Source: Corynebacterium qintianiae (lineage in GTDB: Bacteria; Actinomycetota; Actinomycetes; Mycobacteriales; Mycobacteriaceae). From it: a stretch of DNA of 64,000 bases. The stretch is from NCBI RefSeq assembly GCF_011038645.2, contig NZ_CP064955.1, positions 2,108,001 to 2,172,000 on the forward strand, read 5' to 3'. Position 1 is the first letter of the stretch, and every line of letters begins with the position of its first letter. Under the pieces are notes generated by a model that made no database searches, was not told where the DNA came from, and saw only the letters and a list, made by a program, of their open reading frames with translations. The translations under genes were made by a program, and so were the position numbers. Below, one piece after another: positions 29,776 to 40,091 of the stretch.

Positions 29776-31269
29776 CTATTTCTTGTGGTAAAGCGCTTTC
29801 TTCCAGTACTTCGGCTCGGACGTAACCAGCACGCCGAGGTTGCGGAAGATGCCCTCATCCACGGAGCCGAGGATGGTGGTGGTGTGCGCGTCGCAACCGC
29901 GCAGCCGGGGAAGCTGCTCCAGGGCGCGCGCCGCGTCGGGGTTGCGCGCGGCGGAGGCGGACAGGGCGATCAGCACCTCGTCGGTGTGCAGCCGCGGGTT
30001 CGACGAGCCGAGATAGGTGGTCTTGAGCGACTGGATCGGTTCAATCGAGTCCGGGGACAGCAGGTGCACCTCATCCGGGATTTCCGCCAGCGCCTTCAAG
30101 GCGTTGAGGAGGACTGCGGCCGACGGCCCGAGCAGGTCGGACGTCTTGCCGGTCACAATGCGGCCGTCCGGAAGCTCGAGCGCGGCACCAGGCTGGCCTG
30201 TGGACTCGGCAACCTCAAGGGCCGGTGCAACGACCACACGCATGGACACTGAACACTCGGCCTTACGCATCACGTTGGAGATGCGGTCGGAGAAGGTGGA
30301 ATCGCGGTCGGACCGGCGCTCGTCGACAAGCTCTTTGAGATAGCGGCGGATGATCTCCTGCTCGGCGGCGTGGCGGCACGCCTCGTCGTCTGAAATGCAG
30401 TATCCGGCCATGTTCACGCCCATGTCGGTTGGCGACTGGTACGGCTCTTCTCCTGTCACCTCTTTGAGCAGGGACTTCAACAGCGGGAAGACCTCGATGT
30501 CGCGGTTGTAGCTGGACACCTTCTCCCCATAGGCTTCGAGGTGGTACTGGTCGATGACGTTAATGTCATCGAGATCGGCGGTCGCCGCCTCGTACGCCAG
30601 GTTCACCGGGTGCGACAGGGGCAGATTCCAGATAGGGAACGTCTCGAACTTGGCATAACCGGCGGGAATGCCGCGCTTATGCTCGTGGTACACCTGCGAC
30701 AGGCAGGTCGCGAGCTTGCCGGAGCCCGGGCCCGGCGCGGTCATGACGATGAGGTCGCGCGTGGTTTCCGCGTACTCGTTGCGGCCGAAACCCTCCTTCG
30801 ACACGATGCGCGCGGTGTCGTTCGGGTACCCGGGGATGACGCGATGGCGCGAGACCCTCAGACCGAGTCGCTCGAGGCGCTCCACAAAGGCCTCGGCCGG
30901 GGCATTACCGGGCTCCAGTTGGGTGACCACGACGTTCTCAACGAGGAATCCCCGCTCGCGGAACACATCGACCAGGCGCAGAACGTCGTCTTCGTAGGTG
31001 ATGCCGAGGTCGGCCCGAACCTTCTGGCGCACGATGTCGCCGGCGTTGACGCACACCATGATTTCGACTTCGTCCTTGATGCGTTCCAGCATCGCGATCT
31101 TGTTGTCGGGGGTGAAGCCGGGCAGGACACGCGAGGCGTGGTGGTCGTCGAAAAGCTTGCCGCCCATCTCTAGGTAGAGCTTCCCGCCTATCTCCGCCCG
31201 CCGGGCGCTAATGTGCTCCGACTGCATTTCGATGTACTTTTCACGGTCAAAACCGATGGCGTACGGCAT
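29776..31269 (-). CDS. DUF1846 domain-containing protein
   Basis: 497 residues from the ATG at 31269 ([20 protein letters not shown]), preceded by GAAAGG; the frame to 31311 lacks a site. The family is widespread in bacteria, about 500 residues, with conserved [22 protein letters not shown] (a nucleotide-binding-like loop) and [14 protein letters not shown]. Structures exist for relatives but no firm function is established, to my knowledge. It appears monocistronic. Confidence 0.88.
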   Translation of the reverse strand: MPYAIGFDREKYIEMQSEHISARRAEIGGKLYLEMGGKLFDDHHASRVLPGFTPDNKIAMLERIKDEVEIMVCVNAGDIVRQKVRADLGITYEDDVLRLVDVFRERGFLVENVVVTQLEPGNAPAEAFVERLERLGLRVSRHRVIPGYPNDTARIVSKEGFGRNEYAETTRDLIVMTAPGPGSGKLATCLSQVYHEHKRGIPAGYAKFETFPIWNLPLSHPVNLAYEAATADLDDINVIDQYHLEAYGEKVSSYNRDIEVFPLLKSLLKEVTGEEPYQSPTDMGVNMAGYCISDDEACRHAAEQEIIRRYLKELVDERRSDRDSTFSDRISNVMRKAECSVSMRVVVAPALEVAESTGQPGAALELPDGRIVTGKTSDLLGPSAAVLLNALKALAEIPDEVHLLSPDSIEPIQSLKTTYLGSSNPRLHTDEVLIALSASAARNPDAARALEQLPRLRGCDAHTTTILGSVDEGIFRNLGVLVTSEPKYWKKALYHKK

Positions 31270-31340
31270 GAGGGCGCCTTTCTGTCGCGCTAAAGAAATA
31301 ACGCCTCCCAAGTCTAGCGCGTATAGGCGCTAACGCCCCC

Positions 31341-31379
31341 ACCCCGACACTGTGAGATTTGTTGTACCCGGGGTCGGGG
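31341..31379 (-). terminator. Possible terminator after malate synthase
   Basis: CCCCGAC (31342-31348) and GTCGGGG (31373-31379) can pair across a 24-base loop just downstream of the glcB stop. The stem is short and no T-run follows, so the call is weak. Confidence 0.3.
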
Positions 31380-31398
31380 GCCGTTCGCGACTCCCAGA

Positions 31399-33597
31399 CT
31401 ACGCCAGGCCGTGGACCTGCTTGAACTCGCGGCGCTTCGCGTGCAGGATCGGCTCCGTGTAACCCGACGGTGACTCGGTGCCCTTCAAGATCAGGTCCTT
31501 CGCAGCCTGGAAGCCGATGGACTGGTCGAAGTCTGCGGCCATCGGCAGGTAGTTGGCGTCACCCGCGTTCTGCTCGTCGACGACCTTGGCCATCCGTTCG
31601 AGCGACTCGATGACGTCCCGCTCGGAGACCACACCGTGGACCAGCCAGTTCGCCAGAATCTGAGAGGAGATGCGCAGGGTCGCGCGGTCCTCCATGAGGT
31701 CGACGTTGTGGATGTCCGGCACCTTGGAGCAGCCGACACCCTGCTCGACCCAGCGCACCACATAGCCCAGGATCGACTGGCAGTTGTTGTCCAGCTCCTC
31801 GCGCTTTTCCTCGTCAGACCAGTTGTCGCCGTCGGCAACCGGGACAGTGAGGATGTCATGGAGGCTGTCGCGACGACCGTTGCTCCGCAGTTCCTCCTGG
31901 ATAGCGGACACGTCGACCTGGTGGTAGTGGGTGGCGTGTAGCGTCGCACCCGTCGGCGACGGAACCCATGCGGTGTTCGCGCCTTCCTTCGGCTGGCCGA
32001 TCTTCTTCTCCACCATTGCGGCCATGTGCTCGGTCTCGGCCCACATGCCCTTGCCGATCTGGGCGCGACCCGGCAGACCGTGCTCAATGCCCGCGTCGAC
32101 GTTGTTGTTCTCGTAAGCCTGCTTCCAAGCGGCCGTCTGCAGGCCCGCCTTGCGCACGAACGGCCCGGCGTACATGGAGGTGTGGATCTCGTCACCAGTG
32201 CGGTCGAGGAAGCCGGTGTTGATGAACACCAGACGGTCGGCCGCGGCATCGATGCAGGCGTCGAGGTTGACCGAGGTGCGGCGCTCCTCATCCATCACAC
32301 CGACCTTGACGGTGTGCTGCGGCAAACCGAGGATCTTCTCCACACGGTCGAAGATCTCGTTGGAGAAGGCAACCTCTTCCGGACCGTGCTGCTTCGGCTT
32401 GACGATGTACATGGAGCCGGTGCGGGAGTTGCGGTGCGGGTTGTCCTCGCGGATGCCCGGGATGGCGGAGGCAACGGTGATCAGACCGTCGAGCAGGCCC
32501 TCGGGTACCTCCTCGCCATCCACGAGGATGGCCGGGGTGGTCATGAGGTGGCCGACGTTTCGGCACAACATCATCGCGCGACCGTGGAGGCGGACCTCGT
32601 CGCCGCCCTTGGCGGTGTAGTAGAGGTCATCTTCCTGGGTGCGCTCGAAGGACTTGTCGCCCTTGGCCACGGTCTCGGAGATATCGCCCTTGTTCAGGCC
32701 GAACCAGGTGGCGTACGCGGCGGCCTTGTCGGTGCCGTCGACTGCCGCAGAGGAGTCCTCGAAATCCATGATGGAGCTCACAGCGGCCTCGAGTACGACA
32801 TCCTTGACGTGCGCCTTGTCGCCCTTGCCCACCGGGTGCTCCGGGTCGATCTGGATGAGGATGTGCAGGCCGTTGTTGCGGAGCACGATGGCTTCGGGGT
32901 TCTCCGCGTTACCCTGGTAACCGACGTAGACCTCGGGTTTCGCCAGCCCCACCCCGTTGGTGCCGATGGTGGCACGGAACTCACCACCCGAGACGGAGTA
33001 CTTCTCCACGTCGGAGTGGGATGCCCCGTCAAGCGGAACCGCCTTGTCGAGGAAGTCGCGCGCCCAGGCGATGACCTTGTCACCGCGCACCGGGTTGTAA
33101 CCCCTGCCTGGCTCGGCACCCCCGTCCTCCGAGATGACGTCGGTACCGTACAGAGCGTCATACAGGGAGCCGAAGCGCGCGTTGGCGGCGTTGATGGCGA
33201 ATCGGGCGTTGGTGATGGGCACCACGAGCTGCGGACCCGCGACCTCGGAGAACTCCGGGTCGACATTCTCGGTGCGGATCTGGGTGTCGCGCGGCTGCTC
33301 TACGAGGTAGCCGATTTGGCGAAGGAACTTCTCGTGCTCCACCGGGTCGGGTCGACCTGGGTTTGCACGGTAGTACTCGTCCATCTGGCGCTGCAGATCG
33401 TCGCGGCGCTCGAGCAACGCCTTGTTCTTGGGGGTCAGGTCAGCGAAGTAGCTCGCGGCTTCTTTCCAGAACGTGTCCGCGTCCATGCCGATCTCGGGCA
33501 GGAGAGTGTCGGCGACGAAGTCGTGCAGCGGCTTGGCCACCTGCAGGCCAGCAACCTGGACGCGTTCGGTGCGGTCCTCGAACGTGGGAGTAGTCAT
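31399..33597 (-). CDS. glcB: Malate synthase G
   Basis: 732 residues, the size of the G isoform and the type used in corynebacteria (called aceB in C. glutamicum). It condenses glyoxylate with acetyl-CoA to malate. Recognisable family blocks are [72 protein letters not shown]-like [15 protein letters not shown] and [25 protein letters not shown] precedes the ATG. It is divergent from aceA, sharing a 432-bp control region, so the two glyoxylate-shunt enzymes are likely co-regulated by carbon source. Confidence 0.96.
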   Translation of the reverse strand: MTTPTFEDRTERVQVAGLQVAKPLHDFVADTLLPEIGMDADTFWKEAASYFADLTPKNKALLERRDDLQRQMDEYYRANPGRPDPVEHEKFLRQIGYLVEQPRDTQIRTENVDPEFSEVAGPQLVVPITNARFAINAANARFGSLYDALYGTDVISEDGGAEPGRGYNPVRGDKVIAWARDFLDKAVPLDGASHSDVEKYSVSGGEFRATIGTNGVGLAKPEVYVGYQGNAENPEAIVLRNNGLHILIQIDPEHPVGKGDKAHVKDVVLEAAVSSIMDFEDSSAAVDGTDKAAAYATWFGLNKGDISETVAKGDKSFERTQEDDLYYTAKGGDEVRLHGRAMMLCRNVGHLMTTPAILVDGEEVPEGLLDGLITVASAIPGIREDNPHRNSRTGSMYIVKPKQHGPEEVAFSNEIFDRVEKILGLPQHTVKVGVMDEERRTSVNLDACIDAAADRLVFINTGFLDRTGDEIHTSMYAGPFVRKAGLQTAAWKQAYENNNVDAGIEHGLPGRAQIGKGMWAETEHMAAMVEKKIGQPKEGANTAWVPSPTGATLHATHYHQVDVSAIQEELRSNGRRDSLHDILTVPVADGDNWSDEEKREELDNNCQSILGYVVRWVEQGVGCSKVPDIHNVDLMEDRATLRISSQILANWLVHGVVSERDVIESLERMAKVVDEQNAGDANYLPMAADFDQSIGFQAAKDLILKGTESPSGYTEPILHAKRREFKQVHGLA

Positions 33598-34029
33598 AAA
33601 AGCGCGTTCCTTTCAGCGAGAGTTCCTAATGTTATGTAGGACTTTCTACCCGAGGTTAGTGAGGCCGGTCACGGAAGTAAACGAGTCTCAGGGCTTCGCA
33701 ACCCTCGACCACCCCCGTTTGTTTTTTGGTTTATCCCGCACCCGGTACCGCTACCCCGCTTGACACCCCCTCCCGGTTGTGCCTGCAAACGCGCATAAAA
33801 TGCACCCACGCAGGGCAAGTTCCACCGCGCCGGGCGGGGTGCGGGGGTGAAGCTTAACAAAGTTAACAGATCTGACCCGTCCCCCCGTGCGAAAACTAAC
33901 ACGGCAAAGATGTTGACGCAGATCACCCCCGAAGCAATACTGGTAACAACGTCACCCGTTCAGTGTCGCAATTCACAACCGGCGTGATTGGCAAGCAATG
34001 GCACAATTTTCCCACCGAAAGGGGCAAGC
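33598..34029. promoter_or_regulatory. Shared control region of glcB and aceA
   Basis: No gene is present. The region has several runs of C or G that fit the loose RamA motif of corynebacterial acetate regulation (33765-33770, 33843-33847, 33881-33886, 33926-33930), an inverted repeat TTAAC-AAA-GTTAA (33854-33866), and a -10-like TAAAAT (33796-33801). Regulator assignment is by analogy with C. glutamicum aceA/aceB, not proven by the sequence. Confidence 0.4.
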
Positions 34030-35325
34030 ATGACCACCAACACCGGCAAGGCACGCACCGCAGCCGAGATCCAGAAGGACTGGGACGAGAATCCCCGCTG
34101 GGCAGGCATCCAGCGCGACTACACCGCCGAGCAGGTCGAGAAGCTCCAGGGCACCGTCGTCGAGGAGAACACCCTCGCAAAGCGCGGCGCCGAAATCCTC
34201 TGGGAGGGTGTCACCCAGGGCAACGGACAGTACATCCACGCTCTCGGCGCCCTGACCGGTAACCAGGCTGTGCAGCAGGTCCGCGGCGGCCTGAAGGCCA
34301 TCTACCTCTCGGGTTGGCAGGTCGCTGGCGACGCCAACCTCTCCGGTCACACCTACCCAGACCAGTCCCTGTACCCGGCGAACTCCGTGCCCAACGTTGT
34401 CCGCCGCGTCAACAACGCGATGCTGCGCGCCGACGAGATCGCCCGCGTCGAAGGCGACACCTCCGTCGACAACTGGGTCGTCCCGGTCGTCGCTGACGGT
34501 GAGGCCGGCTTCGGCGGCGCCCTCAACGTCTACGAGCTGCAGAAGGCCATGATCGCAGCCGGCGCCGCCGGCACCCACTGGGAGGACCAGCTCGCTTCCG
34601 AGAAGAAGTGCGGCCACCTCGGCGGCAAGGTGCTCATCCCGACCCAGCAGCACATCCGCACCCTGACCTCCGCTCGCCTGGCAGCTGACGTCGCCAACAC
34701 CCCGACCGTCGTCATCGCCCGCACCGACGCCGAGGCAGCAACCCTGATCACCTCGGATGTTGATGAGCGCGACCAGCAGTTCCTCACCGGTGAGAAGTCC
34801 GCAGAGGGTTACTACTACGTCAAGAACGGCATCGAGCCCTGCATCGCCCGCGCGAAGAGCTACGCTCCGTACGCCGACCTGATCTGGATGGAGACCGGTA
34901 CCCCGGATCTCGAGCTGGCCAAGAAGTTCTCCGAGGCCGTCAAGGCCGAGTTCCCGGATCAGCTCCTCGCCTACAACTGCTCCCCGTCCTTCAACTGGTC
35001 CAAGCACCTCTCCCCCGAGGAGATCGCGAAGTTCCAGAAGGAGCTCGGCGCAATGGGCTTCGCCTTCCAGTTCATCACCCTGGCTGGCTTCCACTCCCTC
35101 AACTACGGCATGTTCGACCTGGCCCACGGCTACGCACGCGAGGGCATGACCGCCTTCGTCGACCTGCAGAACCGCGAGTTCCAGGCTGCCGAGGAGCGCG
35201 GCTTCACCGCCGTGAAGCACCAGCGCGAGGTTGGCGCAGGCTACTTCGACTCCATCGCCACCACCGTGGACCCGAACACCTCCACCGCAGCCCTGAAGGG
35301 CTCCACCGAGGAGTCTCAGTTCTAG
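34030..35325 (+). CDS. aceA: Isocitrate lyase
   Basis: 431 residues from the ATG at 34030 (AAAGGGG upstream); an in-frame start at 33988 lacks support. It cleaves isocitrate to glyoxylate and succinate. The active-site signature KKCGHLGGK (about 192-200) is intact, as are the WEDQL and NCSPSFNW segments. The size matches the short actinobacterial form. Codon use is strongly biased to C-ending codons, as expected of a highly expressed gene. A strong terminator follows. Confidence 0.97.
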   Translation: MTTNTGKARTAAEIQKDWDENPRWAGIQRDYTAEQVEKLQGTVVEENTLAKRGAEILWEGVTQGNGQYIHALGALTGNQAVQQVRGGLKAIYLSGWQVAGDANLSGHTYPDQSLYPANSVPNVVRRVNNAMLRADEIARVEGDTSVDNWVVPVVADGEAGFGGALNVYELQKAMIAAGAAGTHWEDQLASEKKCGHLGGKVLIPTQQHIRTLTSARLAADVANTPTVVIARTDAEAATLITSDVDERDQQFLTGEKSAEGYYYVKNGIEPCIARAKSYAPYADLIWMETGTPDLELAKKFSEAVKAEFPDQLLAYNCSPSFNWSKHLSPEEIAKFQKELGAMGFAFQFITLAGFHSLNYGMFDLAHGYAREGMTAFVDLQNREFQAAEERGFTAVKHQREVGAGYFDSIATTVDPNTSTAALKGSTEESQF

Positions 35326-35356
35326 TCCCACCTTTAAGGAACTAGCACGTTTTGAG

Positions 35357-35386
35357 AGAGGGGAAGCCTGTGAAGGTTTCCCCTCT
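35357..35386 (+). terminator. Terminator after aceA
   Basis: A 13-bp stem (35357-35369 with 35374-35386, one G-U pair) around a four-base loop is followed by TT. It lies 31 bp after the aceA stop and upstream of rraA. Confidence 0.85.
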
Positions 35387-35423
35387 TTCGCCTACCACCC
35401 GAATTTCCAAGGAGAGAACCGAG

Positions 35424-35918
35424 ATGCCTTCCTGCATGACAACCGCAGACATCGCCGACCTCTACGGCGACCAGGAGCAGCTGGCAAGCTGCGACACACA
35501 GTTCTTCAACTACGGCGGAAACACCGAGTTCTGCGGCGAGATCGCCACCATCAAGTGCTTCCAGGACAACGGCCTGGTGAAAAAGACTTTGAACTCCCCC
35601 GGCAACGGCCGCGTGCTCGTCATCGACGGCCACGGCGGGCTGCACACCGCGCTGATGGGCGACATGATCGCGCAGGCCGGCGTGGATAACGGCTGGGCCG
35701 GTGTTGTCATCAACGGTGCGATCCGTGACTCCGCGGAGGTGGCGAAGATGCCCTTCGGTTGCAAGGCGCTCGGCACCAACCCGCGCAAGTCCGCCAAGGA
35801 CGGTGCGGGCGAGCTCAACGTGCAGGTCTCCTTCGGTGGAGTGGTTTTCCACCCGGGCCACTTCCTCTACGCCGACGCGGACGGCATCGTGGTCACTGCA
35901 GAGGCGATCGACCACTAA
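35424..35918 (+). CDS. rraA: RraA family protein
   Basis: 164 residues from the ATG at 35424, which has AAGGAGAG upstream; the longer frame starts inside the aceA terminator. The RraA fold motifs are visible: [29 protein letters not shown] and [34 protein letters not shown], with the metal-site Arg-Asp pair. Members either modulate RNase E or act as 4-hydroxy-4-methyl-2-oxoglutarate aldolases/oxaloacetate decarboxylases. The glyoxylate-shunt neighbourhood does not decide between them. Confidence 0.85.
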   Translation: MPSCMTTADIADLYGDQEQLASCDTQFFNYGGNTEFCGEIATIKCFQDNGLVKKTLNSPGNGRVLVIDGHGGLHTALMGDMIAQAGVDNGWAGVVINGAIRDSAEVAKMPFGCKALGTNPRKSAKDGAGELNVQVSFGGVVFHPGHFLYADADGIVVTAEAIDH

Positions 35919-35921
35919 GAT
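35916..35921 (+). promoter_or_regulatory. -10 element TAAGAT, probable leaderless start
   Basis: TAAGAT overlaps the rraA stop codon and ends 7 nt before the ATG at 35929, with no Shine-Dalgarno. Confidence 0.5.
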
Positions 35922-35928
35922 CGGCTAG

Positions 35929-36729
35929 ATGCCCGAAGGCCATGTCATACACCGGCTCGCCGCGCACCTGAACTCCAGGTTCCGCGGCGGGCCGCTGGCT
36001 ATTTCTTCACCGCAGGGCAGGTTCGAGACTTCGCTTATCGACGCCTCGTCCCTCGCCCTGGCCGAAGCCCACGGCAAGCACCTCTTTATGACGTTTTCCA
36101 CCGGGCACATCGTCTACGTCCATCTGGGCCTGATTGGCAGTTTCCGCTTCGAGCCGGCAGCGGACGTGTGGGGACAAATCCGGTTGCGGCTGGTCGCGGG
36201 CGAAGAGGCCGCCAACCTGCGCGGCCCCCAGTTCTGCCGTTACGTCTCCCCCGCCGACATGCAGGGCATCCTCGACCGCACCGGTGAAGACCCGCTGCGC
36301 GAGGATGCCGCGCCCGCGGACCTGTTCGCGCGGGTGGGGGCGTCGAAACGCGCGATCGGCTCGCTCATGATGGACCAGAAGATGTTCGCGGGTGTCGGAA
36401 ACATCTACCGGGCCGAGGCGCTGTTTCGCCAGGGCATCTCCCCTTTCCTGCCCGGTAACGCGTTGACGCGGGTGGAGTTCGACGCCATCTGGGCGGACCT
36501 GGTGGCGCTGATGCGCTACGGCGTCGACCACGGGCGCATCGACACCGTGCGCGACGAGCACTCGCCGGACGCGATGGGCCGTGACCCGCGCAAGGACGAC
36601 CACGGCGGCGAGGTGTACGTCTACCGCCGCGCCGGTGAGCCGTGTTTCGTGTGCGGCGCGCCGATCTCGGTGCGCAAGGTTGAGGGGCGCAACCTGTTTT
36701 GGTGTCCTGGCTGCCAGCCGGGAGGGTGA
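35929..36729 (+). CDS. nei: Fpg/Nei-family DNA glycosylase (endonuclease VIII-like)
   Basis: 266 residues starting PEGHVIHRLA after Met. Pro2 is the Schiff-base nucleophile and Glu3 the second catalytic residue. The helix-two-turn-helix DNA-binding part is SLMMDQKMFAGVGNIYRAEALF, and the C-terminal zinc finger is CFVCG...FWCPGC. The sequence pattern matches mycobacterial Nei1 (Rv2464c). It removes oxidised pyrimidines and cleaves the AP site. It carries one copy of the dispersed 13-mer (36033-36045). Confidence 0.92.
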   Translation: MPEGHVIHRLAAHLNSRFRGGPLAISSPQGRFETSLIDASSLALAEAHGKHLFMTFSTGHIVYVHLGLIGSFRFEPAADVWGQIRLRLVAGEEAANLRGPQFCRYVSPADMQGILDRTGEDPLREDAAPADLFARVGASKRAIGSLMMDQKMFAGVGNIYRAEALFRQGISPFLPGNALTRVEFDAIWADLVALMRYGVDHGRIDTVRDEHSPDAMGRDPRKDDHGGEVYVYRRAGEPCFVCGAPISVRKVEGRNLFWCPGCQPGG

Positions 36730-36808
36730 AACGTCACGGTGAGGGCATTTTGGGGCGCGTTTCCCCAGGCGGTCACAGTGAGGAAACGCTTCACAGTGAC
36801 ATCTCTCC

Positions 36809-36814
36809 TACAGT
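36809..36814 (+). promoter_or_regulatory. -10 element TACAGT, probable leaderless start
   Basis: TACAGT ends 6 nt before the ATG of nnr at 36821; no ribosome-binding site is visible. Confidence 0.45.
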
Positions 36815-36820
36815 GGAACC

Positions 36821-38305
36821 ATGTTGGCCTACACGTCTGACCAGATCCGGGCGGCCGAGCAACCGCTCCTCCACGCCCAGCAGCACCCCGACGAACTGAT
36901 GCAGCAAGCGGCGCACGCCGTGTTCCAGGTCGCCGGCGTGATGGCTCCGCACGGGAGGGTCCTGCTGCTGGTGGGCAAGGGCGGCAACGGCGGCGACGCC
37001 CTTTACGCCGGAGCGGAGTTGGCGATGACCGGGCGCGCGGTGGACGCGCGTCTCGTCTTCGGCGAAGCCCAAGGCCGCGCGCGAGAAGCGTTCGAGAACG
37101 CGGGCGGCACCGTCATCGATCAGCCCGGCGACGAATACTCGCTACTCATCGACGGTGTACTAGGCATCGGCGGTGCGGGGGACCTGCCGGAGGAGGTCAG
37201 GCGGGCGACCGAGGGCGCAAACGTTCTAGCGGTCGACGTGCCGAGCGGAATCAGCGCAGACACGGGAGTGCGGGGTAAGAACCACCTCAGCGCTAACGTC
37301 ACTGTGACGTTCGGCGGATGGCGCCTGGCACATGGGCTCGCACCGGAATGTGGCACTCAACTGCTCGCCGACATCGGCGTCACCGGACGCAGCCTCAGAG
37401 ACGAGCTGTCAAAGGTGGCGGGCACCCCGATCTACCGGGCATCGGGACCCGAACGAGAGTGGCCGGAGGGCATCACCCAGTTGCGACCTGCGCGGGTCCG
37501 CAACCCTGAGCCCGGCTTTTACGACGACAAGTACACCGGGGGCGTCGTCGGCATCCGCGCGGGCAGCGGCACCTACCCCGGCGCCGCGATCCTGAGTACC
37601 GCGGGAGCTGTCGCGGCGACTCCGGGTATGGTGCGTTACGCTGGGCCGCAGGCCCTCGAAGTAGTCCGCGCTCACCCCGAAGTGGTGGCCACTGAGACAC
37701 TCGAGGACGCCGGGCGCGTACAGGCATGGGTGTTCGGACCCGGCGCGGGCACGGACGAAGCTGCACGGCGGGAGCTCGAGTGGGTGCTGAGCCAAGAGGT
37801 CCCCGTGCTTATCGACGCCGACGGTCTCACGGTCCTGGAAAAACACCAGTGCCTGCGGGAAATCACCCTTAAACGGGGAGTGCCTACCGTCGTGACACCC
37901 CACGATGGGGAGTTTCAGCGTCTCAGCGATGCAGCCGGTGTGGGGGACACTGATCGCTTCCACGGCGCCATCGAACTCGCTGAGACGCTCGGGTGCACCG
38001 TCGTACGCAAGGGCCGCGCGACTATCGTCGCCCACCCCGACGGCAGCGCCGAGGTGATCGACGCCGGAAACTCCTGGGCCGCCACACCCGGTTCCGGCGA
38101 CGTGCTTGCGGGGATCATCGGGGCGCGCATGGCGCGCGACGGGGCGCAAGATCCACAGCGCGCGACCGAAGGCATCGCAGCGTCCGCGTCAATCCACGGG
38201 CAGGCCGCGTACCTCGCGGCGCGGAGCGAGTGGGGCGACGCCCAGACGTCGGCAAGCGAGATTGCGCGGCATGTTCGGGCGGCGACGGCTAGATTGGTGC
38301 GGTGA
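36821..38305 (+). CDS. nnr: Bifunctional NAD(P)H-hydrate epimerase/dehydratase
   Basis: 494 residues with two domains. Residues 1-200 are the YjeF_N epimerase (GKGGNGGDALYAG phosphate loop, LAVDVPSGISADTG). Residues 220-494 are the ribokinase-like ADP-dependent dehydratase (VFGPGAGTD, LIDADGLTVL, PTVVTPHDGEFQRL, PGSGDVLAGIIGARMA). It repairs damaged hydrated NADH and NADPH. The downstream MFS gene starts within its stop codon. One 13-mer repeat copy lies at 37807-37819 in the codons for LIDA. Confidence 0.93.
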   Translation: MLAYTSDQIRAAEQPLLHAQQHPDELMQQAAHAVFQVAGVMAPHGRVLLLVGKGGNGGDALYAGAELAMTGRAVDARLVFGEAQGRAREAFENAGGTVIDQPGDEYSLLIDGVLGIGGAGDLPEEVRRATEGANVLAVDVPSGISADTGVRGKNHLSANVTVTFGGWRLAHGLAPECGTQLLADIGVTGRSLRDELSKVAGTPIYRASGPEREWPEGITQLRPARVRNPEPGFYDDKYTGGVVGIRAGSGTYPGAAILSTAGAVAATPGMVRYAGPQALEVVRAHPEVVATETLEDAGRVQAWVFGPGAGTDEAARRELEWVLSQEVPVLIDADGLTVLEKHQCLREITLKRGVPTVVTPHDGEFQRLSDAAGVGDTDRFHGAIELAETLGCTVVRKGRATIVAHPDGSAEVIDAGNSWAATPGSGDVLAGIIGARMARDGAQDPQRATEGIAASASIHGQAAYLAARSEWGDAQTSASEIARHVRAATARLVR

Positions 38306-39453
38306 GATTACCCGTTGTCCCGTTGGCCGCGATGAGCTTCGCGGCATTCGTTTACGTCACGTTCGAGATGTTCGCCGTGGGTCTGATTACCCCCATGGCC
38401 GCCGACCTCGGCGTGACCGAGGGGCGGATCGGGCTGTTGATGACGGTCTACGCCGCCATCGTCGCGGCGGTGACCATCCCGCTGATGCACCTCACGCGCA
38501 GGTGGGACCGGAAACCCCTGTTCACCGGGACCTTGATATTCTTGCTGGCAGGGGTAGTGCTCCAGGCGCTCGCCGTGAACTACGCGATGCTGGTTGTCGC
38601 ACGCGTCGCTGCGGCGCTGACGCACGGGTTGTTCTGGTCGCTGGTCAACCCGATGGCGGCGCGGCTCGCCGCCCCGGGGCAGACGGGCAAGGCGGTGGCC
38701 GCGGTGTCTATGGGTTCGACGATGGCGCTAGTGTTCGGTTCACCCGCCGCGACGTTTATCGGCGGGATGATCGGCTGGCGCAGCGCGACGTGGGTGCTGG
38801 GCGTGTTCGTGGTGGCGTCGTTTGCGGTGCTGGTAGCCACGTTGCCGCCGATGTCCGCGGTCGTGCCCGGCACCGCGGCGCGTGGTGAGGGGGAGCGATC
38901 CGCTATCCCGTCGCTGGTGGTGTTTCTCACCCTGGCGGTGACCGCGCTGTTCACCACCTACACCTACCTGGGTCTGATTGTGGAGAACACGTCCGGGCCG
39001 GTGTGGGTCGCGGCCGGGTTGTCGCTCTACGGAATCGTCGGCATCGTCGGGGTGCTGTGGGCCGGGCGCCGCGTGGATAAGCGCATGATCCGCCTCAACG
39101 TCGCGCCGACCGCGGTGATGGTCGTTTCCGCCGGAATCGGGCTCGCCGCGCTGGCGCTGGAGGGGACCGTCGCGATGGCGCTCACCGCGCTGTTCATCAT
39201 TGTCTTCGGCATCGGCGCCGGCGCCTTGCCCACGGTCGCCACGACCATCTTTCTCTTCGCTGGGGGTGCGAACCAGGACCGGGCATCCGCGATCTACGTG
39301 GTCACCTTCCAGGTGGGCATCGCCGCTGGCTCGGCGCTCGGGGCGGCGGCCGTTGACGGGGGAGTGCTGGCGGGCACGCTCGTCTCTACCGCCGTCTTAG
39401 CGGCAGCTGCGGGGGCGGTGCTGGCGCTGTGGTCGCGGCCGATTCTGCGGTAG
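38302..39453 (+). CDS. MFS transporter, DHA1-type
   Basis: 383 residues with 12 predicted helices. The GTG start overlaps the nnr stop by four bases (GTGA), so the two are co-translated. The TM1-2 region (MSFAAFVYVTFEMFAVGLITPMAADLGV) and the loop HLTRRWDRKPLF fit the sugar-efflux/arabinose-polymer (YdhP/AraJ-like) group of drug-H+ antiporters. The substrate is unknown. Coupling to a housekeeping repair enzyme is probably fortuitous. Confidence 0.8.
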   Translation: MRLPVVPLAAMSFAAFVYVTFEMFAVGLITPMAADLGVTEGRIGLLMTVYAAIVAAVTIPLMHLTRRWDRKPLFTGTLIFLLAGVVLQALAVNYAMLVVARVAAALTHGLFWSLVNPMAARLAAPGQTGKAVAAVSMGSTMALVFGSPAATFIGGMIGWRSATWVLGVFVVASFAVLVATLPPMSAVVPGTAARGEGERSAIPSLVVFLTLAVTALFTTYTYLGLIVENTSGPVWVAAGLSLYGIVGIVGVLWAGRRVDKRMIRLNVAPTAVMVVSAGIGLAALALEGTVAMALTALFIIVFGIGAGALPTVATTIFLFAGGANQDRASAIYVVTFQVGIAAGSALGAAAVDGGVLAGTLVSTAVLAAAAGAVLALWSRPILR

Positions 39454-39467
39454 GAAACGCTATTAAA

Positions 39468-39484
39468 CCCCGCGCCCGGCGGGG
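39468..39484 (+). terminator. Weak hairpin after the MFS gene
   Basis: CCCCGC and GCGGGG pair around five bases, 15 bp past the stop. There is no T-run. Confidence 0.35.
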
Positions 39485-39546
39485 CACGACACGTGTAACC
39501 TTAGTGGTGGTTTAGTCCCCGCGCTCTCCCCGTGAGGAAGACGACC

Positions 39547-40086
39547 ATGCCGACCTCTCTTACTCGCATTGCCGCCGCCCTCAGTTCCGCCTTCGCCCTC
39601 ACCGCCTCCGCCTGCTCATTCGCTCCGGAGCAGTCGGGGAACGAAACACCCGCACCGACCACGACAGTTACCACGAACACGTTCCTTGACACCCCTGCCA
39701 ATTCTTCCGGTGAGCCGCCCATAAGCACGGAACCCAAACAGCTGGTAGCCCCGGCCGGGGCTCCTGCGCAGGCACCCCGGGGTGACACCGCGAGCCGCCC
39801 CGGCAACCTGAACGGGCAGGACGTCACCGTCTGCACCGCCGGGGACGGCTGGGGGGTATCAGAGCTCGCGGTGAACGCGCACACGAGCTGCGACTTCGCG
39901 TTCAACGTTCTCGGAGCCATGGCGGAAGGCGTCCCAAGCACCGAGAATATTCGCAACTACCTCCCGAGAACGGTCAACGCGAAGAGCCCGGTGACCGGAA
40001 AGTTCTACGAGATGTACTGCGCCGATAACGGTGTCGGGATCATCACGTGCACGGGCGGGAACAACGCCGAGGTCATTCTCCAGTAG
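39547..40086 (+). CDS. Putative lipoprotein
   Basis: 179 residues from the ATG at 39547 (GAGGAAG upstream; a GTG at 39532 is in frame but worse). A signal peptide ends in LTASAC, a lipobox with Cys23. It is followed by a Pro/Thr/Ser-rich linker (about 25-85) and a C-terminal domain with several cysteines (VTVCTAGDGWGVSELAVN, CDFAFNVL, MYCADNG, ITCTGG). This architecture is common among small secreted corynebacterial proteins. The function is unknown. Confidence 0.7.
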   Translation: MPTSLTRIAAALSSAFALTASACSFAPEQSGNETPAPTTTVTTNTFLDTPANSSGEPPISTEPKQLVAPAGAPAQAPRGDTASRPGNLNGQDVTVCTAGDGWGVSELAVNAHTSCDFAFNVLGAMAEGVPSTENIRNYLPRTVNAKSPVTGKFYEMYCADNGVGIITCTGGNNAEVILQ

Positions 40087-40091
40087 GGCTG

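Noticed and set aside
32026-33639. 537-codon plus-strand frame opposite malate synthase
   Set aside because: It is the antisense shadow of glcB, caused by high GC and codon bias; its composition is Val/Gly/Asp/His-rich with no family.
33973-35331. 452-codon minus-strand frame opposite isocitrate lyase
   Set aside because: Leu/Gly/Val-rich antisense of aceA; no family match.
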